Positions 7,694 through 17,482 of a stretch of 64,000 nt of DNA are shown here, piece by piece. This DNA is from Paenibacillus xerothermodurans (GTDB lineage Bacteria; Bacillota; Bacilli; Paenibacillales; NBRC-103111): the NCBI RefSeq assembly GCF_002220865.2, contig NZ_NHRJ02000004.1:248001-312000 (forward strand). Reading direction: 5' to 3'. The number at the start of each line of letters is the position of its first letter. Within the stretch, counting starts at the first letter, position 1. Both the position numbers and the translations under genes were made by a program. Below the pieces are notes generated by a model that saw nothing but the letters and a program-made list of their open reading frames with translations, did no database searches and was not told where the DNA came from.

Positions 7694-9325
7694 ATGGCTA
7701 CCCAAACAGCGAGTGCGGATAACCAGGGAATACGACAGCATATCCCTCTGCTTATCGTGCTTATGTTAGGCCTGTTTATCGCTATATTAAATCAAACACT
7801 GTTGGCTGTTGCAATGCCGCATATGATGACGGAGTTTGGTGTAGGGGCCGCAACTATACAATGGCTCACTACGGGTTACATGCTGGTGAACGGGGTTCTC
7901 ATTCCCTTATCGGCGTATTTAATTGAACGCTTCGGATCGCGTGCCTTATTCTTGGTCGCTATGTGTTCTTTCACTCTTGGCACGCTGATATGTGGAGTGG
8001 CGACGAACTTCTCGGTTATGTTGACGGGACGCTTGATCCAAGCCGTTGGCGGCGGCATTTTGCAGCCTCTCGTTATGACGCTCATACTGTACATTTTCCC
8101 TCCGGAAATCCGTGGTAAAGGGATGGGTATATTCGGCTTAGCCATGATGTTTGCTCCGGCGGTCGGTCCGACTTTGTCCGGATGGATGATCCAGAATTAC
8201 AGCTGGCGGGCGATGTTTTACGCAATGGTGCCGCTTGGCGTGATGGTGATTCTCATTGCTCTCTTCACGCTCCGAAATCTGACAACTCCGAAGAAAATCA
8301 AACTGGATGTGTATGGGACCTTATTTTCCTTGGTCGGTGTGTCGTTCCTGTTATACGGAGTAAGTGAGGCAGGCAAAAATGGGTGGACCGATCCGATTGT
8401 TCTGACCACTGTCATTATCGGTATCATCGGCATCATAGCGTTCATTATTCAGCAATTAAGCTCTTCCAACCCTATGCTCGATTTCAGGGTGTTCAAGTAT
8501 GATATGTTTTCGCTGACCAATGTTATTAGTGCCATTCTTATGGTCATCATGTTTGCAGGTATGTTTCTGCTCCCTATTTATTTGCAAACCTTGCGGGGGT
8601 TCACGCCCTACGAGGCCGGTCTATTGATGCTGCCCGGGGCGCTGGTTATGCTTGTGATGTCGCCAATTTCCGGCATCCTGTTTGACAAAGTAGGGCCGCG
8701 TCCGCTGGCGCTGATCGGTTTGATCATTACAGCCGTAACAACATATCAATTTACCCGGTTGAACATACACACGTCATACGAACACATTTTAGCGTTGTAT
8801 ATGGTACGTTCCTTCGGGATGTCCATCTTAATGATGCCGATAATGACCGCGGGCATGAACCAACTGCCCAAGCATCTCAACAGCCATGGTACCGCTATGT
8901 CCAACACGCTCCGGCAGGTCGCCGGTTCGATCGGTACAAGCTTGGTGACAACAATCTATACAAGCCGTACTACTTTCCACGCTGCCGGCATGTCCGACCA
9001 GATGGTCACCTCGGACCCGAACTTTATGCAGTCATTCCAGTCTTTCGTGCAGTCGATCGCGCAAGCCGGGCACATGACCCTAGACCAGGCACGGCAATAC
9101 GCTATGTCCGTACTGGCCGGGCAGACGCAGCTTCACGCCAATGTCTTAGGCATCAATGATGCCTTCTATTGGGCGACGGCGTTTTGCATCGCGGGAATCC
9201 TGTTAAGCTTATTCCTGCGCGACGTACGCAAAGATAAAGTGCATACCGCCGAGATAACGAAAAAAGAAGTACTACCGCTGCCGGCCGCCACACAGCACAC
9301 ACGTGTGGGCACTGATTACTCGTAA
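7694..9325 (+). CDS. DHA2-family (EmrB/QacA) drug:proton antiporter
   Basis: A 543-residue major-facilitator protein with about 14 membrane segments. Motif A-like [17 protein letters not shown] and the antiporter motif C-like [16 protein letters not shown] with [14 protein letters not shown] mark the DHA2 drug exporters. It should use the proton gradient to expel lipophilic compounds together with the EmrA-type protein. AAAGGAGG is 10 bases before the ATG. The C-terminal tail after about residue 505 is hydrophilic. Confidence 0.94.
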   Translation: MATQTASADNQGIRQHIPLLIVLMLGLFIAILNQTLLAVAMPHMMTEFGVGAATIQWLTTGYMLVNGVLIPLSAYLIERFGSRALFLVAMCSFTLGTLICGVATNFSVMLTGRLIQAVGGGILQPLVMTLILYIFPPEIRGKGMGIFGLAMMFAPAVGPTLSGWMIQNYSWRAMFYAMVPLGVMVILIALFTLRNLTTPKKIKLDVYGTLFSLVGVSFLLYGVSEAGKNGWTDPIVLTTVIIGIIGIIAFIIQQLSSSNPMLDFRVFKYDMFSLTNVISAILMVIMFAGMFLLPIYLQTLRGFTPYEAGLLMLPGALVMLVMSPISGILFDKVGPRPLALIGLIITAVTTYQFTRLNIHTSYEHILALYMVRSFGMSILMMPIMTAGMNQLPKHLNSHGTAMSNTLRQVAGSIGTSLVTTIYTSRTTFHAAGMSDQMVTSDPNFMQSFQSFVQSIAQAGHMTLDQARQYAMSVLAGQTQLHANVLGINDAFYWATAFCIAGILLSLFLRDVRKDKVHTAEITKKEVLPLPAATQHTRVGTDYS

Positions 9326-9342
9326 AGGGGGAACGTTCATCT

Positions 9343-9873
9343 ATGAAAATTTACGTTGTGTACGATAGTGAAGGACAACATACCAAAGCGTTGGCTCATG
9401 CCGTCGCAGCGGGCGCTGAAAGCGCGGATGGAGCCGAAGTCTATATCGACCATGTGGATGAGGCGGATATATATAAGCTGGCTGAGATGGATGCCATTAT
9501 ATGGGGATGCCCCGGTCATTTCGGCACGATCAGCTCAGGGTTAAAAGCATGGATCGATAGGCTCGGTTATTTATGGGCCAACGGACAGCTGGTGAATAAA
9601 GTTGGTGCGGTGTTCTGTACCACGGCAACCACGCATGGAGGTGTAGAAACAACGCTGCTTAACCTCATCACCCCTATGCTTCACCAGGGGATGATCATTG
9701 TCGGCTTGCCAGGCAATATACCTGAGAACGCGCTGTATGGCTCTTACTATGGCGTGGGCATCACTTGTCCCGTAGATAGCTCGGAGTTGATCTCTGAGCA
9801 AGGTTTGGCATTAGGCGAAGCATTAGGGAAACGGGTGGCGGAGGTAACAAAATCTTTCGCCCAGGCAAAATAA
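9343..9873 (+). CDS. Flavodoxin-fold protein, WrbA-like NAD(P)H:quinone oxidoreductase
   Basis: A 176-residue flavodoxin-like protein. The N-terminal phosphate-binding loop is [34 protein letters not shown] and [14 protein letters not shown] are the WrbA-type FMN-contact segments. WrbA enzymes reduce quinones by two electrons. Placed 17 bases after emrB, it may detoxify the same redox-active or quinone compounds the pump exports (inference). The first loop has Glu-Gly rather than the common S-x-x-G-x-T pattern, so FMN affinity is not assured. Confidence 0.82.
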   Translation: MKIYVVYDSEGQHTKALAHAVAAGAESADGAEVYIDHVDEADIYKLAEMDAIIWGCPGHFGTISSGLKAWIDRLGYLWANGQLVNKVGAVFCTTATTHGGVETTLLNLITPMLHQGMIIVGLPGNIPENALYGSYYGVGITCPVDSSELISEQGLALGEALGKRVAEVTKSFAQAK

Positions 9874-9885
9874 GGGGATGATCAG

Positions 9886-10566
9886 ATGATCACTGTTATA
9901 TTATGTATCGTCATTGCTGTAATCGTCCTCGTGGCACTGGTGATCATGAACGTTCGTACGAGCTCGTCCTCTGCCAGGCGGCAAAACGAAGAGGAGCATC
10001 CATATGATGAATTGGAGCGCTTATGGGAAATGGACGAAGCGAACCCCGATTCGCGGCAAGCCGACTCGGCAGCTGTGTCGAACGAAAATGGCGACGCTTA
10101 TGATGAGGCCCATCACGCAGCCGGCCGTCGCATAAATGACGAAGCTTACGCTGAGGTCAATCGCCAAGTCGAGCACGGCGTACACGACCACGCTTTAGGT
10201 GAGGTCGATCGCCAAGTGCAGCGCGGCGTACACGACCACGCTCGAGGTGAGGTCGATCGCCAAACAGACCGTGGCGTAAACGGCGCAGCCTACGGCGATG
10301 CTGATCGCCACGCGGAACACGGTGTACATGATCCACAGTATGGTGAGGCCAGTCGCCAAGCAGACAGCCGCGTCAACGGTGCAGCTTTTCGCCAGGCCCA
10401 TCGCCAGGCCAAGCGCGCCCTGCATGACGCAGCTTACCGTGAGGCACTTGAGAGGTTTAAAAGCAGTTCCCCACGCAACGCTGCCCCGACAAAGAAAGTC
10501 GAAATGAACGACGAGGACTATCGGGCTGCATTACAATCTATGAGCAATAAGAGCAACAATAAATGA
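9886..10566 (+). CDS. Membrane-anchored protein with exact 16-residue repeats, function unknown
   Basis: A 226-residue protein unlike any family I recognise. Residues 2-21 form one membrane segment; residues 22-70 are a hydrophilic, acidic linker; residues 71-182 are seven head-to-tail repeats of exactly 16 residues, with a partial eighth (183-191); the tail is basic and Asn/Ser-rich. The repeat pattern is roughly A-Y-x-E-A-x-R-Q-x-x-x-x-V-x-D/G-x, as in EVDRQVQRGVHDH. The strict period and lack of Pro suggest a regular helical or solenoid rod. AAGGGG lies 8 bases before the ATG, 12 bases after the flavodoxin-like gene, so it closes the MarR-controlled efflux operon. The orientation of the rod is probably cytoplasmic because of the N-terminal anchor followed by Arg residues, but this is not certain. 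Confidence 0.8.
   Translation: MITVILCIVIAVIVLVALVIMNVRTSSSSARRQNEEEHPYDELERLWEMDEANPDSRQADSAAVSNENGDAYDEAHHAAGRRINDEAYAEVNRQVEHGVHDHALGEVDRQVQRGVHDHARGEVDRQTDRGVNGAAYGDADRHAEHGVHDPQYGEASRQADSRVNGAAFRQAHRQAKRALHDAAYREALERFKSSSPRNAAPTKKVEMNDEDYRAALQSMSNKSNNK
10096..10431 (+). repeat. Seven tandem 48-bp coding repeats
   Basis: The repeats encode the 16-residue units of the preceding protein, beginning at residues 71, 87, 103, 119, 135, 151 and 167. At DNA level units keep blocks such as GAGGTCGATCGCCAA and GGCGTACACGACCACGCT, with increasing divergence towards both ends, which suggests growth by duplication in the middle. Confidence 0.85.
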
Positions 10567-10571
10567 ATTTC

Positions 10572-10608
10572 AGGCAGCCTCACCATCACGGTGGGCTGCC
10601 TTCTTTTT
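10572..10608 (+). terminator. Terminator of the emrA-emrB operon
   Basis: AGGCAGCC, one bulged T, CACC pairs with GGTG-GGCTGCCT around loop ATCAC, followed by TTCTTTTT. It also overlaps the stop codon of the convergent kinase gene; in that direction no T run follows. Confidence 0.88.
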
Positions 10609-11128
10609 GCACCACTGTAAATCGGCTGCCATTGATGATATCTGCTACGATCTCGCCGGTTTGTTTTGTAGTGCTGTCATAGAGGAACGGCCGATTGGAT
10701 GGGTCCCTTTCCATCTTGTGCAGTAAAAATAAAGAACGTTCTAACATCTGGATATCCCCCCGCCTAGTCAGACGTTGGGCGATCGTTGCCTTGTCCGCGT
10801 GTAATACAACATATTTCAATGCCACATTCAGATCGGATATTTGTTCACAAAACCAGTCCAGTTCATCCTCAACTACGAAGTCTATCACGACATTCAAGCC
10901 ATGCTGCATAAAATTCCTCGTCAGAGCACGGATGTTCTCCCATGTTAGACGTAAGCGTTCGTCCCACGCAGGTTGTGATTCACCCTGAAACATATGCAAT
11001 ATATTATCGCCCTCTATGAGCACGCATTGCCTCACCCTTTGTGCGAGCTCTTTCGACGTAGTGGATTTCCCGACTCCCAATGGACCGGATATGAGATATA
11101 TAATCTGCTTCTGGCTCTCATTTGACAT
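10586..11128 (-). CDS. P-loop NTPase / small-molecule kinase-like protein
   Basis: A 180-residue AAA-type kinase. Walker A is ISGPLGVGKSTTSKE (residues 12-26) and a Walker B-like strand is NVVIDFVVEDELDW (near residue 80). RLTRRGDIQMLERS resembles the lid arginines of shikimate, gluconate and chloramphenicol kinases. The substrate is unknown. It starts 22 bases after the ABC exporter gene on the same strand and may be cotranscribed with it; such proteins can modify the compound that the exporter removes, but that is speculation. Confidence 0.8.
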   Translation of the reverse strand: MSNESQKQIIYLISGPLGVGKSTTSKELAQRVRQCVLIEGDNILHMFQGESQPAWDERLRLTWENIRALTRNFMQHGLNVVIDFVVEDELDWFCEQISDLNVALKYVVLHADKATIAQRLTRRGDIQMLERSLFLLHKMERDPSNRPFLYDSTTKQTGEIVADIINGSRFTVVQKEGSPP

Positions 11129-11149
11129 GTCCGACGTCCTCCCGCCAAC

Positions 11150-12916
11150 TCACTGTTTAACCGACACGGCGATCTGGTCAAAATGTTGCACATTAAACAA
11201 TCGGGCGTACGCCCCGCCCATGCGCATCAATTGCTCGTGAGTTCCTTGTTCCTTGATTTCTCCATGCTCGATCAGCACAATCTGGTCAGCGTGCGTAATC
11301 GTTGACAATCGGTGTGCGACGATCAGTGTAGTTCTATCTTTTGCAAGCTTATGCAGGGACTCTTGGATTAAGTGCTCCGACTCTAAATCAAGGGCTGAGG
11401 TCGCTTCATCGAGAACCAAAATGCGGGGGTCTTTGAGAAATACTCTGGCTATCGCAATCCTTTGCTTTTGACCCCCGGAGAGCTTAACCCCCCTTTCCCC
11501 GATTTCCGTGTCATACCCGTTAGGTAAGCTAACAATGAAATCATGGGCATTAGCTGCACGAGCGGCGCGAACGATTTCTTCCTCCGAAGCGTCAGGCTTA
11601 CCAAAAAGAATATTGGCGCGAACTGAGCCGCTGAACAAAATATTGTCCTGCAAAACCATACCGATTTGGCGTCGTAGACTGTTGATTGAAATATCCTTGA
11701 TATCAATATCATTCAATAGTATTTTGCCCTGCTGTATATCGTAAAAGCGTGGAATTAAACTGATTAAGGACGATTTCCCCCCGCCGCTCATCCCGACCAG
11801 CGCTATCGTCTCCCCCGGCCGGATAGTTAAGTTGATATGGTTTAGCACCCAATCAGCAGAGCGCTCATACCGAAAGCACACATCTTCGAACTCAATTTTT
11901 CCATTCACATGTTGAAGTGCTTTAGCCTGCGTAGACTCGACGATATCATACGGCTCGTTCATAAGCTCCACAACTCGTTCCAGCGAGGCGCTTGCCTGCG
12001 TCAGTTCCGTTGAAGAGTTGACCAGACGACGAAGCGGCGTGTACACACGATCCAAGTAGGCGAAGAAGGCGACAAATGCACCCACCGTGAGATCGCCCTG
12101 AATCACCTGATAACCACCGTATGATAGCACCAACAGAGGCGCAATGTCCGTCAAAGTATTGATAATTCCGTTAGTTAATGCGTTCCATTTGGTCAACGCC
12201 AATGCCTTTTGTAGAAATGACCGGTTTTTTGCGTCAAATCTTTCTTTTTCCACTTGCTCCAGCGTGAAGCTTTTTATCACCGACATGCCGTTCACCCGCT
12301 CCAGTAAATGCCCTTGCATCTCGGCGAGCGCTTGCGACCTTGCTTTGGCAAAAGCCTTCAATCTTTTGTATAGCTTTTTCACGGAGAAGGCGTAAAACGG
12401 CAGGACGGCGATCGCCACAAAGGTCATTTCGATATCCATGGAAAACATGAACGCGATGGCAATGGACAGAGTAAATAAGTCCAGCCAGATATTCATCATC
12501 CCGGTTTCCACTATATTTTTTGTTTGGTCTGCATCATTGATAACTCGGGAAATCACTTCCCCCGTTTTGTGGTTGTGGTAATATCGCAAAGACAGCTTCT
12601 GAATGTGCTCATACAACCGGTTTCTCAGATCGTACAAAATGCGGCTCGTAATTAATTGGGCAAAATATTGCCTGAAATACTCTACAGGTGCCCGTACTAC
12701 CACAAACAACACAAATGCCAGCAGCATCACGTAAAGTAATTTCTGCAGCTTCACATCGGATGGCAGGGTACCAAGTAACAATTCATCCACTACATATTTC
12801 ATAATGAGAGGTAGAGTCATAGGTATTGCAAACTTCACCATCCCTATTAAAACCGTGACCAAAACCAACTTCCAATACGGTTTCACAAACGCATAATAAG
12901 CCTTAAAGTCTGACAT
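11150..12916 (-). CDS. ABC exporter with fused membrane and ATPase domains (BmrA/MsbA type)
   Basis: A 588-residue half-transporter that works as a dimer exporting lipophilic compounds. About six membrane segments lie in residues 15-300; the ATPase domain (about 335-575) shows Walker A GMSGGGKSS, signature LSGGQKQRIAIARV, Walker B ILVLDEATSALD and the switch VAHRLST. The start at 12916 is chosen by AAAGGAG 8 bases upstream; an ATG 75 bases earlier lacks a ribosome site. The second Walker A position is Gly-Gly-Gly, a normal variation. Confidence 0.93.
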   Translation of the reverse strand: MSDFKAYYAFVKPYWKLVLVTVLIGMVKFAIPMTLPLIMKYVVDELLLGTLPSDVKLQKLLYVMLLAFVLFVVVRAPVEYFRQYFAQLITSRILYDLRNRLYEHIQKLSLRYYHNHKTGEVISRVINDADQTKNIVETGMMNIWLDLFTLSIAIAFMFSMDIEMTFVAIAVLPFYAFSVKKLYKRLKAFAKARSQALAEMQGHLLERVNGMSVIKSFTLEQVEKERFDAKNRSFLQKALALTKWNALTNGIINTLTDIAPLLVLSYGGYQVIQGDLTVGAFVAFFAYLDRVYTPLRRLVNSSTELTQASASLERVVELMNEPYDIVESTQAKALQHVNGKIEFEDVCFRYERSADWVLNHINLTIRPGETIALVGMSGGGKSSLISLIPRFYDIQQGKILLNDIDIKDISINSLRRQIGMVLQDNILFSGSVRANILFGKPDASEEEIVRAARAANAHDFIVSLPNGYDTEIGERGVKLSGGQKQRIAIARVFLKDPRILVLDEATSALDLESEHLIQESLHKLAKDRTTLIVAHRLSTITHADQIVLIEHGEIKEQGTHEQLMRMGGAYARLFNVQHFDQIAVSVKQ

Positions 12917-13047
12917 AGTAGGTACTCCTTTACCGAAAAAAGATGGCTGTCGGGATGCTCCGTGGTGTACAGCAACTATTAATCTTAACATAAGGTGAAT
13001 ATGTTGTGAACTGTAGGCCGGCGGCCACGCGACCCAAATATAGAAAT

Positions 13048-13074
13048 CCCGCCAGCGCGTGCTGGCGGGTTTTT
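13048..13074. terminator. Strong hairpin, probably terminating the large pectinase-fold gene
   Basis: Perfect 9-bp stem CCCGCCAGC / GCTGGCGGG, loop GCGT. On the plus strand five T follow; on the minus strand ATTTCTATATTT follows. No plus-strand gene precedes it, so the likely use is for the minus-strand gene ending at 13170. The rest of 12917-13169 shows nothing else recognisable. Confidence 0.65.
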
Positions 13075-13169
13075 GTCATTGCCTTAAACATGGGTGGACA
13101 ACAGTGCTGAATAAACACGAGCCGTCCGCATTGCAGCTATTCTATTCCCGCGTCGCTCACTGGCGTTGG

Positions 13170-16100
13170 CTAGTTTGTCTTGACTAGCTTCACGTAGTCA
13201 ATGACGATTGAACCCGCGCTGGTGGCGGCGAATTTCATCGGATAGCTGCCCGCTGCATCGAATGCTGCCTCGCCGAGATCAACCTCAACAAATTCATTTG
13301 CGGTCGTACTATTCTGATTCACCGCCGCACCTTTAGCCGCACCATCGACATAAGCCTGCACTGTGGCTCTGCCTGATGTCTGCGTCTTGTACCGGTAAGA
13401 GACCTTGTAAATGCCCGTCGACTGTATAGGCACGCCGAATTCAATCCACTCTCCGGAAGCGACCCCGTTCGCCTGAAGATAGCTGATATTATTCGTCGAG
13501 GAAGTCGTGAGCGTTATTGCAGAAGAACTTTTTGTCACTGCGTTCGCGCCGACCAGCGCCTCTCCTTCAAGTAAGACGTCATCAGGCACGATGACGCTGT
13601 AATTTTTCTTTGTCACCCCGTCTTGCGCAGTGACAACAAGTATGTCTCCCCGCATAAGCAGGCCCTCATGCTTCTCCGCGTACGTCGCATCCGTAACGGA
13701 GTAAGTCTGCACCGTGCCATCCGTGGAATCGATTTGCCCCTTGACATGAACTGCAGTGGTACCTGCAGTGACGGTAACCGTGCCTGCCGGTATATCTACG
13801 TTCGTCACATTCGAGTTACCAGGTTTTGGCCGTATCCCCGTATTGCGCGGGTCTTGCACCATAGGGTTCGGATACGTCTGTTTGCCTGTCACAGTGACAT
13901 TGTTCAAATCGGCGAGAGAAGTCAGCTCGTTGCCCCATGTGGCCTGGTAGAAAGCAGAATTCTTCACAGTTATATTACTTGTATTCTTTAATTGCAAAAC
14001 GTTGGGATTACCCGTCCCTTTGATCATTTTCATGGTGTCGATCGCAGCATTCTTCACATCATCCAGCACGATCGCATATCTATCATCATTTCGCTCAAAG
14101 CTTGTATTCACATTTTTGAAGGTCAAACCATCCACATGCCGCGCCCAAAAGCCGTAAGATGGCTGCACCCCGAGGTCGCCTACGTTATATTTGCCTACAC
14201 CTAATTCCGGAGGACTGATCTCCGAATCGGCAAAGGTATTTCCGCCTTTTACCAATACATCAACATTTTCAAAGTGGAGATTCTCAATATAACCGGTGCT
14301 GCGTCCGTCCGGCAGTGTCGGTCCGCCCTCGCCTACTTTGTAACCGGCAATGATGGGCGTCGCCTTCTGCTGGTTTGTATATGGCACCCATCTTTTGGAG
14401 GGATCACCATATTGGCTGCCTTGATAAACTTCTTCGATGTTAACATCTTTGATGAAAATGTTTCTCACCCGTCCGATGTTTACATTGGTGCTTAAGAGCT
14501 CATCCCGCTCCCGGCCGTTCTCGACAAACTTCATTCTCTTAGCCTCGCCGCCGATCACACGTCCCCTATTTGAAATAGAGATAAAGAAAGGTGCACGCGT
14601 GCGCCGCATTTCGGATCTATGGTGTATTGACCCTGTCTGACCATAATTCAAGTAAATATTTTCGATGTGACCGCCATCATTCGTGGATATAGAAAATCCC
14701 GCTTTATTCCCCGCCAATACATAGATATTATCCACATATATGTTCTTGATATCATCGACCGTTTCACTGCCGATTTGGAAGAGATTACAGTTCGTATCAC
14801 CTATAATGTTGCGCACGTAATAAGTCGTCGCAGGTCTGGTGAAGCCTAAGGAAGAATCACTGCCGGGCTTCACAATATCATCGGAAACACCTTTGGCATA
14901 AATGTTTTTGGCTGTCACATAGCTGCTCTGCATGTAGTCGAACACATCCCGGGCGCCGCCGCCTGGACCTTTGTCGTAATAGAAATCATGCGTGTTGATG
15001 TGATCCGTGCCGGTTGCAAGCAAAGCAAAATGGCCTGCCCGGTCCACTTTGAGCATATTGCTGATGTCTGTTTGCCGCACTTCATTTTTGCCATCCGGGT
15101 CAATGCTCTTAATATAATATGGTTCGTCAGTCGTAGGTGAATCTGTTTCTTCATACCACAGGTCAAGTCCGTTATCCAAACCGCCAAATTCAAAGTTGGT
15201 GCTGAGTTTCACTGTAACCATCTTGTCAGTGCGATTGTCCGGCGGGTTGTTCATCACACTGTCACCGGTTACCAGATTGCCGTTGCCTGTGATTCTGCCA
15301 TTTCCGATAATCTTGATGTTATCTAATCTTTCACCAAAAAACATGCTGTTTCGGAAGTAATGATGGCCGACATCTTGCTTGGTCAAGTAGTTCTCGGGAT
15401 CTCTGTACGGGCCTGGGTCCGTTGCAGATGTGCCGGAGCGATACCCTTTGTCCGAGAAATAAGTTGTCTCCGGAGCGTCCCCGCCTTTCAAAGCAGCAAT
15501 TGTAGCGTCCTTATGGATATAAAGGTACACATTGCTTTGCAGATGGACCGTCCGCACATTGAAAGTGCCGTTTTCAAACAGCAGCGTGCCTCCGCCCAAA
15601 GAATTCAGATACAAAATAGCTTTGTTAATAGCTTCCGTGTCATCCGCCTGACCGTCACCCTTGGCGCCCATCAGCTTGGCATTGTATTTACCGGTGTAAA
15701 ATTTCGCGATGTTAGAATCTCCCTTATTTTTCCCGCCATCAACGGCAAGCTTAAAGTAGTACTCGGTATCCGGCGTCAGGTTAGCAGCTTCTACTGTTTC
15801 TGTTCTCGGATCAACCTTAACGTCGCTTTTTTTCCATGTCACACCCTTGTCGGTGGATTGCAGTAGTTTGATCGAATCCGCATCCTTGGCGGCAGTCCAA
15901 CTGAACTTCGCCTTCGTATATGTGTCACTTGTTTCCTTATAAGTCAGGCGCTTATCCAATATTCTGTGAAAATTGCTGATTGTGTCTACTGCATTTAATC
16001 TCGCGCTGCTCCAAGGGCTTGTTAACACCTCCGGTTCCGATGTTTTGTAGGAGGCTTCAAATCGATGGCTGCCTCTGTGCAATGTCACACCCTTGAAGGT

Positions 16101-17207
16101 AATCTGCAGATCCGCACCATTGGCCGGTCGTAAATCCAACCCCTTAAAGGTGATGATTTGGCTGCCATCTTTTTGGTTATCAATTGCCACCGTACCGACT
16201 TGTTGGAATCGGTATCCGGCTCCGACGCGGCCGATCGATTGTGTCGCGAGTCCTGACAGCTTCACTTCGCCTCGGCCGATGACATTGACTGTTGTGTTCT
16301 CCATCGTGGCGTCGATGTCTTTCGGCACCTTAATGACAACCTCTGTGGCCGGACTTCTCATCCCTGCAAAAAAGTTCAGAACCACGTCAGACGGAGTGTT
16401 GGTAGTGATTGTGTCATCAATCAGCTGTATCTTTCCTCTGATTGCGCCTTTTACCACGTTGATTTTGTAATCATGGGACTGTCGCCCTGCAGTGACAGTC
16501 AAAACGTCACCCTGTGCTATCGGATCAGCCATTTCTTTTGTCGTCCCGTCCGCACTCTTCACTGCATAGGTTTGCTCCGTCCCGGTCTTTGAAGCAATTT
16601 GCTTGAGCAGCTCGTCCACTGTGTTGATCGCAAGTGTGGTACGGCCTTCACCTTCAGCTGTGTCGACCGTGTAGATGTATGTATCGCCTGATGTGAGATT
16701 AATTGAGCTGCGTGAGATTTCACCTATGTTGACACCTTGCTCCGAGGGGACAATCGACAGCTTGTCCGGCACCCCGTACCCGCCGCGATGGTCGTCATCG
16801 TCGTCTCGGCCATCGCCGCCGCGGCCGTCATGCTCTTCCCGGTCACCGTCGTCGTGGCCGTCCTTGTTACCGTCGCGATCGTCGTCGCCCCAGCCGCCAG
16901 CTGCACCATCGCGTCCTTCGCGATCTTCGCCACCTTCACCGCCGCTCCCGTCGCGACCATCGTCGCCCCAGCCGCCATCTTCACCATCGCGTCCGTCGCG
17001 ATCCTCGCCCCCTTCACCGCCGCGCTCGTCTCGACCATCGCCGCCCCAGCCGCCGCCGTCTCGTTCAAGGCTGCTCCAGCTCCCGCCGCCTTCGCCGCCG
17101 CCTGCTGCTGCCCATGCATCGGCTCCTAACGCGGTCGGCGCAGATGAAAGCAGCATCACCGAAACAATAAATGCCGACATTGCCTTTCTCATTTGGTTCG
17201 CCATCAT
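13170..17207 (-). CDS. Very large secreted polygalacturonase/pectate-lyase-fold (GH28-like) protein
   Basis: A 1345-residue exported protein. Order: signal peptide (1-29, ending PTALGA); Gly/Asp/Arg-rich tail with three 26-residue repeats (36-144); beta-sandwich domain with SADGTTKEMADPIAQGD (about 150-420); fibronectin-III-like domain (420-505); right-handed beta-helix beginning GAKGDGQADDTEAINKAI (507 onward), with GVSDDIVKPGSD near 779 as the counterpart of the GH28 Asp-Asp motif; a second beta-sandwich (about 1136-1200); and a C-terminal carbohydrate-binding module of CBM6/35 type (about 1210-1345) ending IVIDYVKLVKT. Classical GH28 enzymes have an NTD motif; here FDYMQSS stands at that place, so activity on polygalacturonate is likely in kind but unproven. 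AAGGAG 5 bases upstream selects this ATG. Its product would feed the uronate genes at 26-32 kb. Confidence 0.85.
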   Translation of the reverse strand: MMANQMRKAMSAFIVSVMLLSSAPTALGADAWAAAGGGEGGGSWSSLERDGGGWGGDGRDERGGEGGEDRDGRDGEDGGWGDDGRDGSGGEGGEDREGRDGAAGGWGDDDRDGNKDGHDDGDREEHDGRGGDGRDDDDDHRGGYGVPDKLSIVPSEQGVNIGEISRSSINLTSGDTYIYTVDTAEGEGRTTLAINTVDELLKQIASKTGTEQTYAVKSADGTTKEMADPIAQGDVLTVTAGRQSHDYKINVVKGAIRGKIQLIDDTITTNTPSDVVLNFFAGMRSPATEVVIKVPKDIDATMENTTVNVIGRGEVKLSGLATQSIGRVGAGYRFQQVGTVAIDNQKDGSQIITFKGLDLRPANGADLQITFKGVTLHRGSHRFEASYKTSEPEVLTSPWSSARLNAVDTISNFHRILDKRLTYKETSDTYTKAKFSWTAAKDADSIKLLQSTDKGVTWKKSDVKVDPRTETVEAANLTPDTEYYFKLAVDGGKNKGDSNIAKFYTGKYNAKLMGAKGDGQADDTEAINKAILYLNSLGGGTLLFENGTFNVRTVHLQSNVYLYIHKDATIAALKGGDAPETTYFSDKGYRSGTSATDPGPYRDPENYLTKQDVGHHYFRNSMFFGERLDNIKIIGNGRITGNGNLVTGDSVMNNPPDNRTDKMVTVKLSTNFEFGGLDNGLDLWYEETDSPTTDEPYYIKSIDPDGKNEVRQTDISNMLKVDRAGHFALLATGTDHINTHDFYYDKGPGGGARDVFDYMQSSYVTAKNIYAKGVSDDIVKPGSDSSLGFTRPATTYYVRNIIGDTNCNLFQIGSETVDDIKNIYVDNIYVLAGNKAGFSISTNDGGHIENIYLNYGQTGSIHHRSEMRRTRAPFFISISNRGRVIGGEAKRMKFVENGRERDELLSTNVNIGRVRNIFIKDVNIEEVYQGSQYGDPSKRWVPYTNQQKATPIIAGYKVGEGGPTLPDGRSTGYIENLHFENVDVLVKGGNTFADSEISPPELGVGKYNVGDLGVQPSYGFWARHVDGLTFKNVNTSFERNDDRYAIVLDDVKNAAIDTMKMIKGTGNPNVLQLKNTSNITVKNSAFYQATWGNELTSLADLNNVTVTGKQTYPNPMVQDPRNTGIRPKPGNSNVTNVDIPAGTVTVTAGTTAVHVKGQIDSTDGTVQTYSVTDATYAEKHEGLLMRGDILVVTAQDGVTKKNYSVIVPDDVLLEGEALVGANAVTKSSSAITLTTSSTNNISYLQANGVASGEWIEFGVPIQSTGIYKVSYRYKTQTSGRATVQAYVDGAAKGAAVNQNSTTANEFVEVDLGEAAFDAAGSYPMKFAATSAGSIVIDYVKLVKTN
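16821..17054 (-). repeat. Three tandem 78-bp repeats encoding a Gly/Asp-rich tail
   Basis: Residues 52-77, 78-103 and 104-129 of the pectinase-fold protein each begin GGWG and continue with DGRD, GGEGGED and GRDG blocks; the third copy is more diverged. The unit is 26 residues. The tail is highly charged and probably disordered. Confidence 0.8.
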
Positions 17208-17227
17208 ACCAGCTCCTTTTTGGAATT

Positions 17228-17241
17228 TGAAAGCGTATACA
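17228..17241 (-). promoter_or_regulatory. cre-like CcpA site before the pectinase-fold gene
   Basis: TGAAAGCGTATACA matches the cre consensus at 13 of 14 positions and lies 20 bases ahead of the start codon, a position from which CcpA could block elongation. The remaining gap (17242-17482) is extremely A+T-rich and probably holds divergent promoters; on the plus strand TTTATT (17366-17371), 17 bases, TATAAA (17389-17394) is the best candidate for the GH97 gene. Confidence 0.5.
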
Positions 17242-17482
17242 TACATTGTAGGTAAATATTAGGATATAAACTATGTATTATTTTTATATTTTTTATAATT
17301 ATTTTTAGGTTTAGGCGGCGCCACCGTGAATTTTCCTCTTCGAAAAAATTACTATCACACGGTTCTTTATTGAGAATTTTGACAGTAATATAAAAATAGG
17401 GGTCTGTACAAGTCATCAGGAGCCCTGCACGCCAACGAATGGACCTCACCGCGCTCAATTCATCTTTTAGGAGGTTAAGTCG

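Noticed and set aside
16821-17054. Regular 78-bp repeats considered as a CRISPR array
   Set aside because: Units are contiguous coding repeats without unique spacers and lie in frame in one gene; no cas gene is nearby.
16675-17262. 195-codon open frame rich in Pro, Ser and Arg, plus other long frames opposite the pectinase-fold gene
   Set aside because: They are antisense shadows of the Gly/Asp-rich repeats; they have no ribosome site and the sense protein has a signal peptide and continuous domains.
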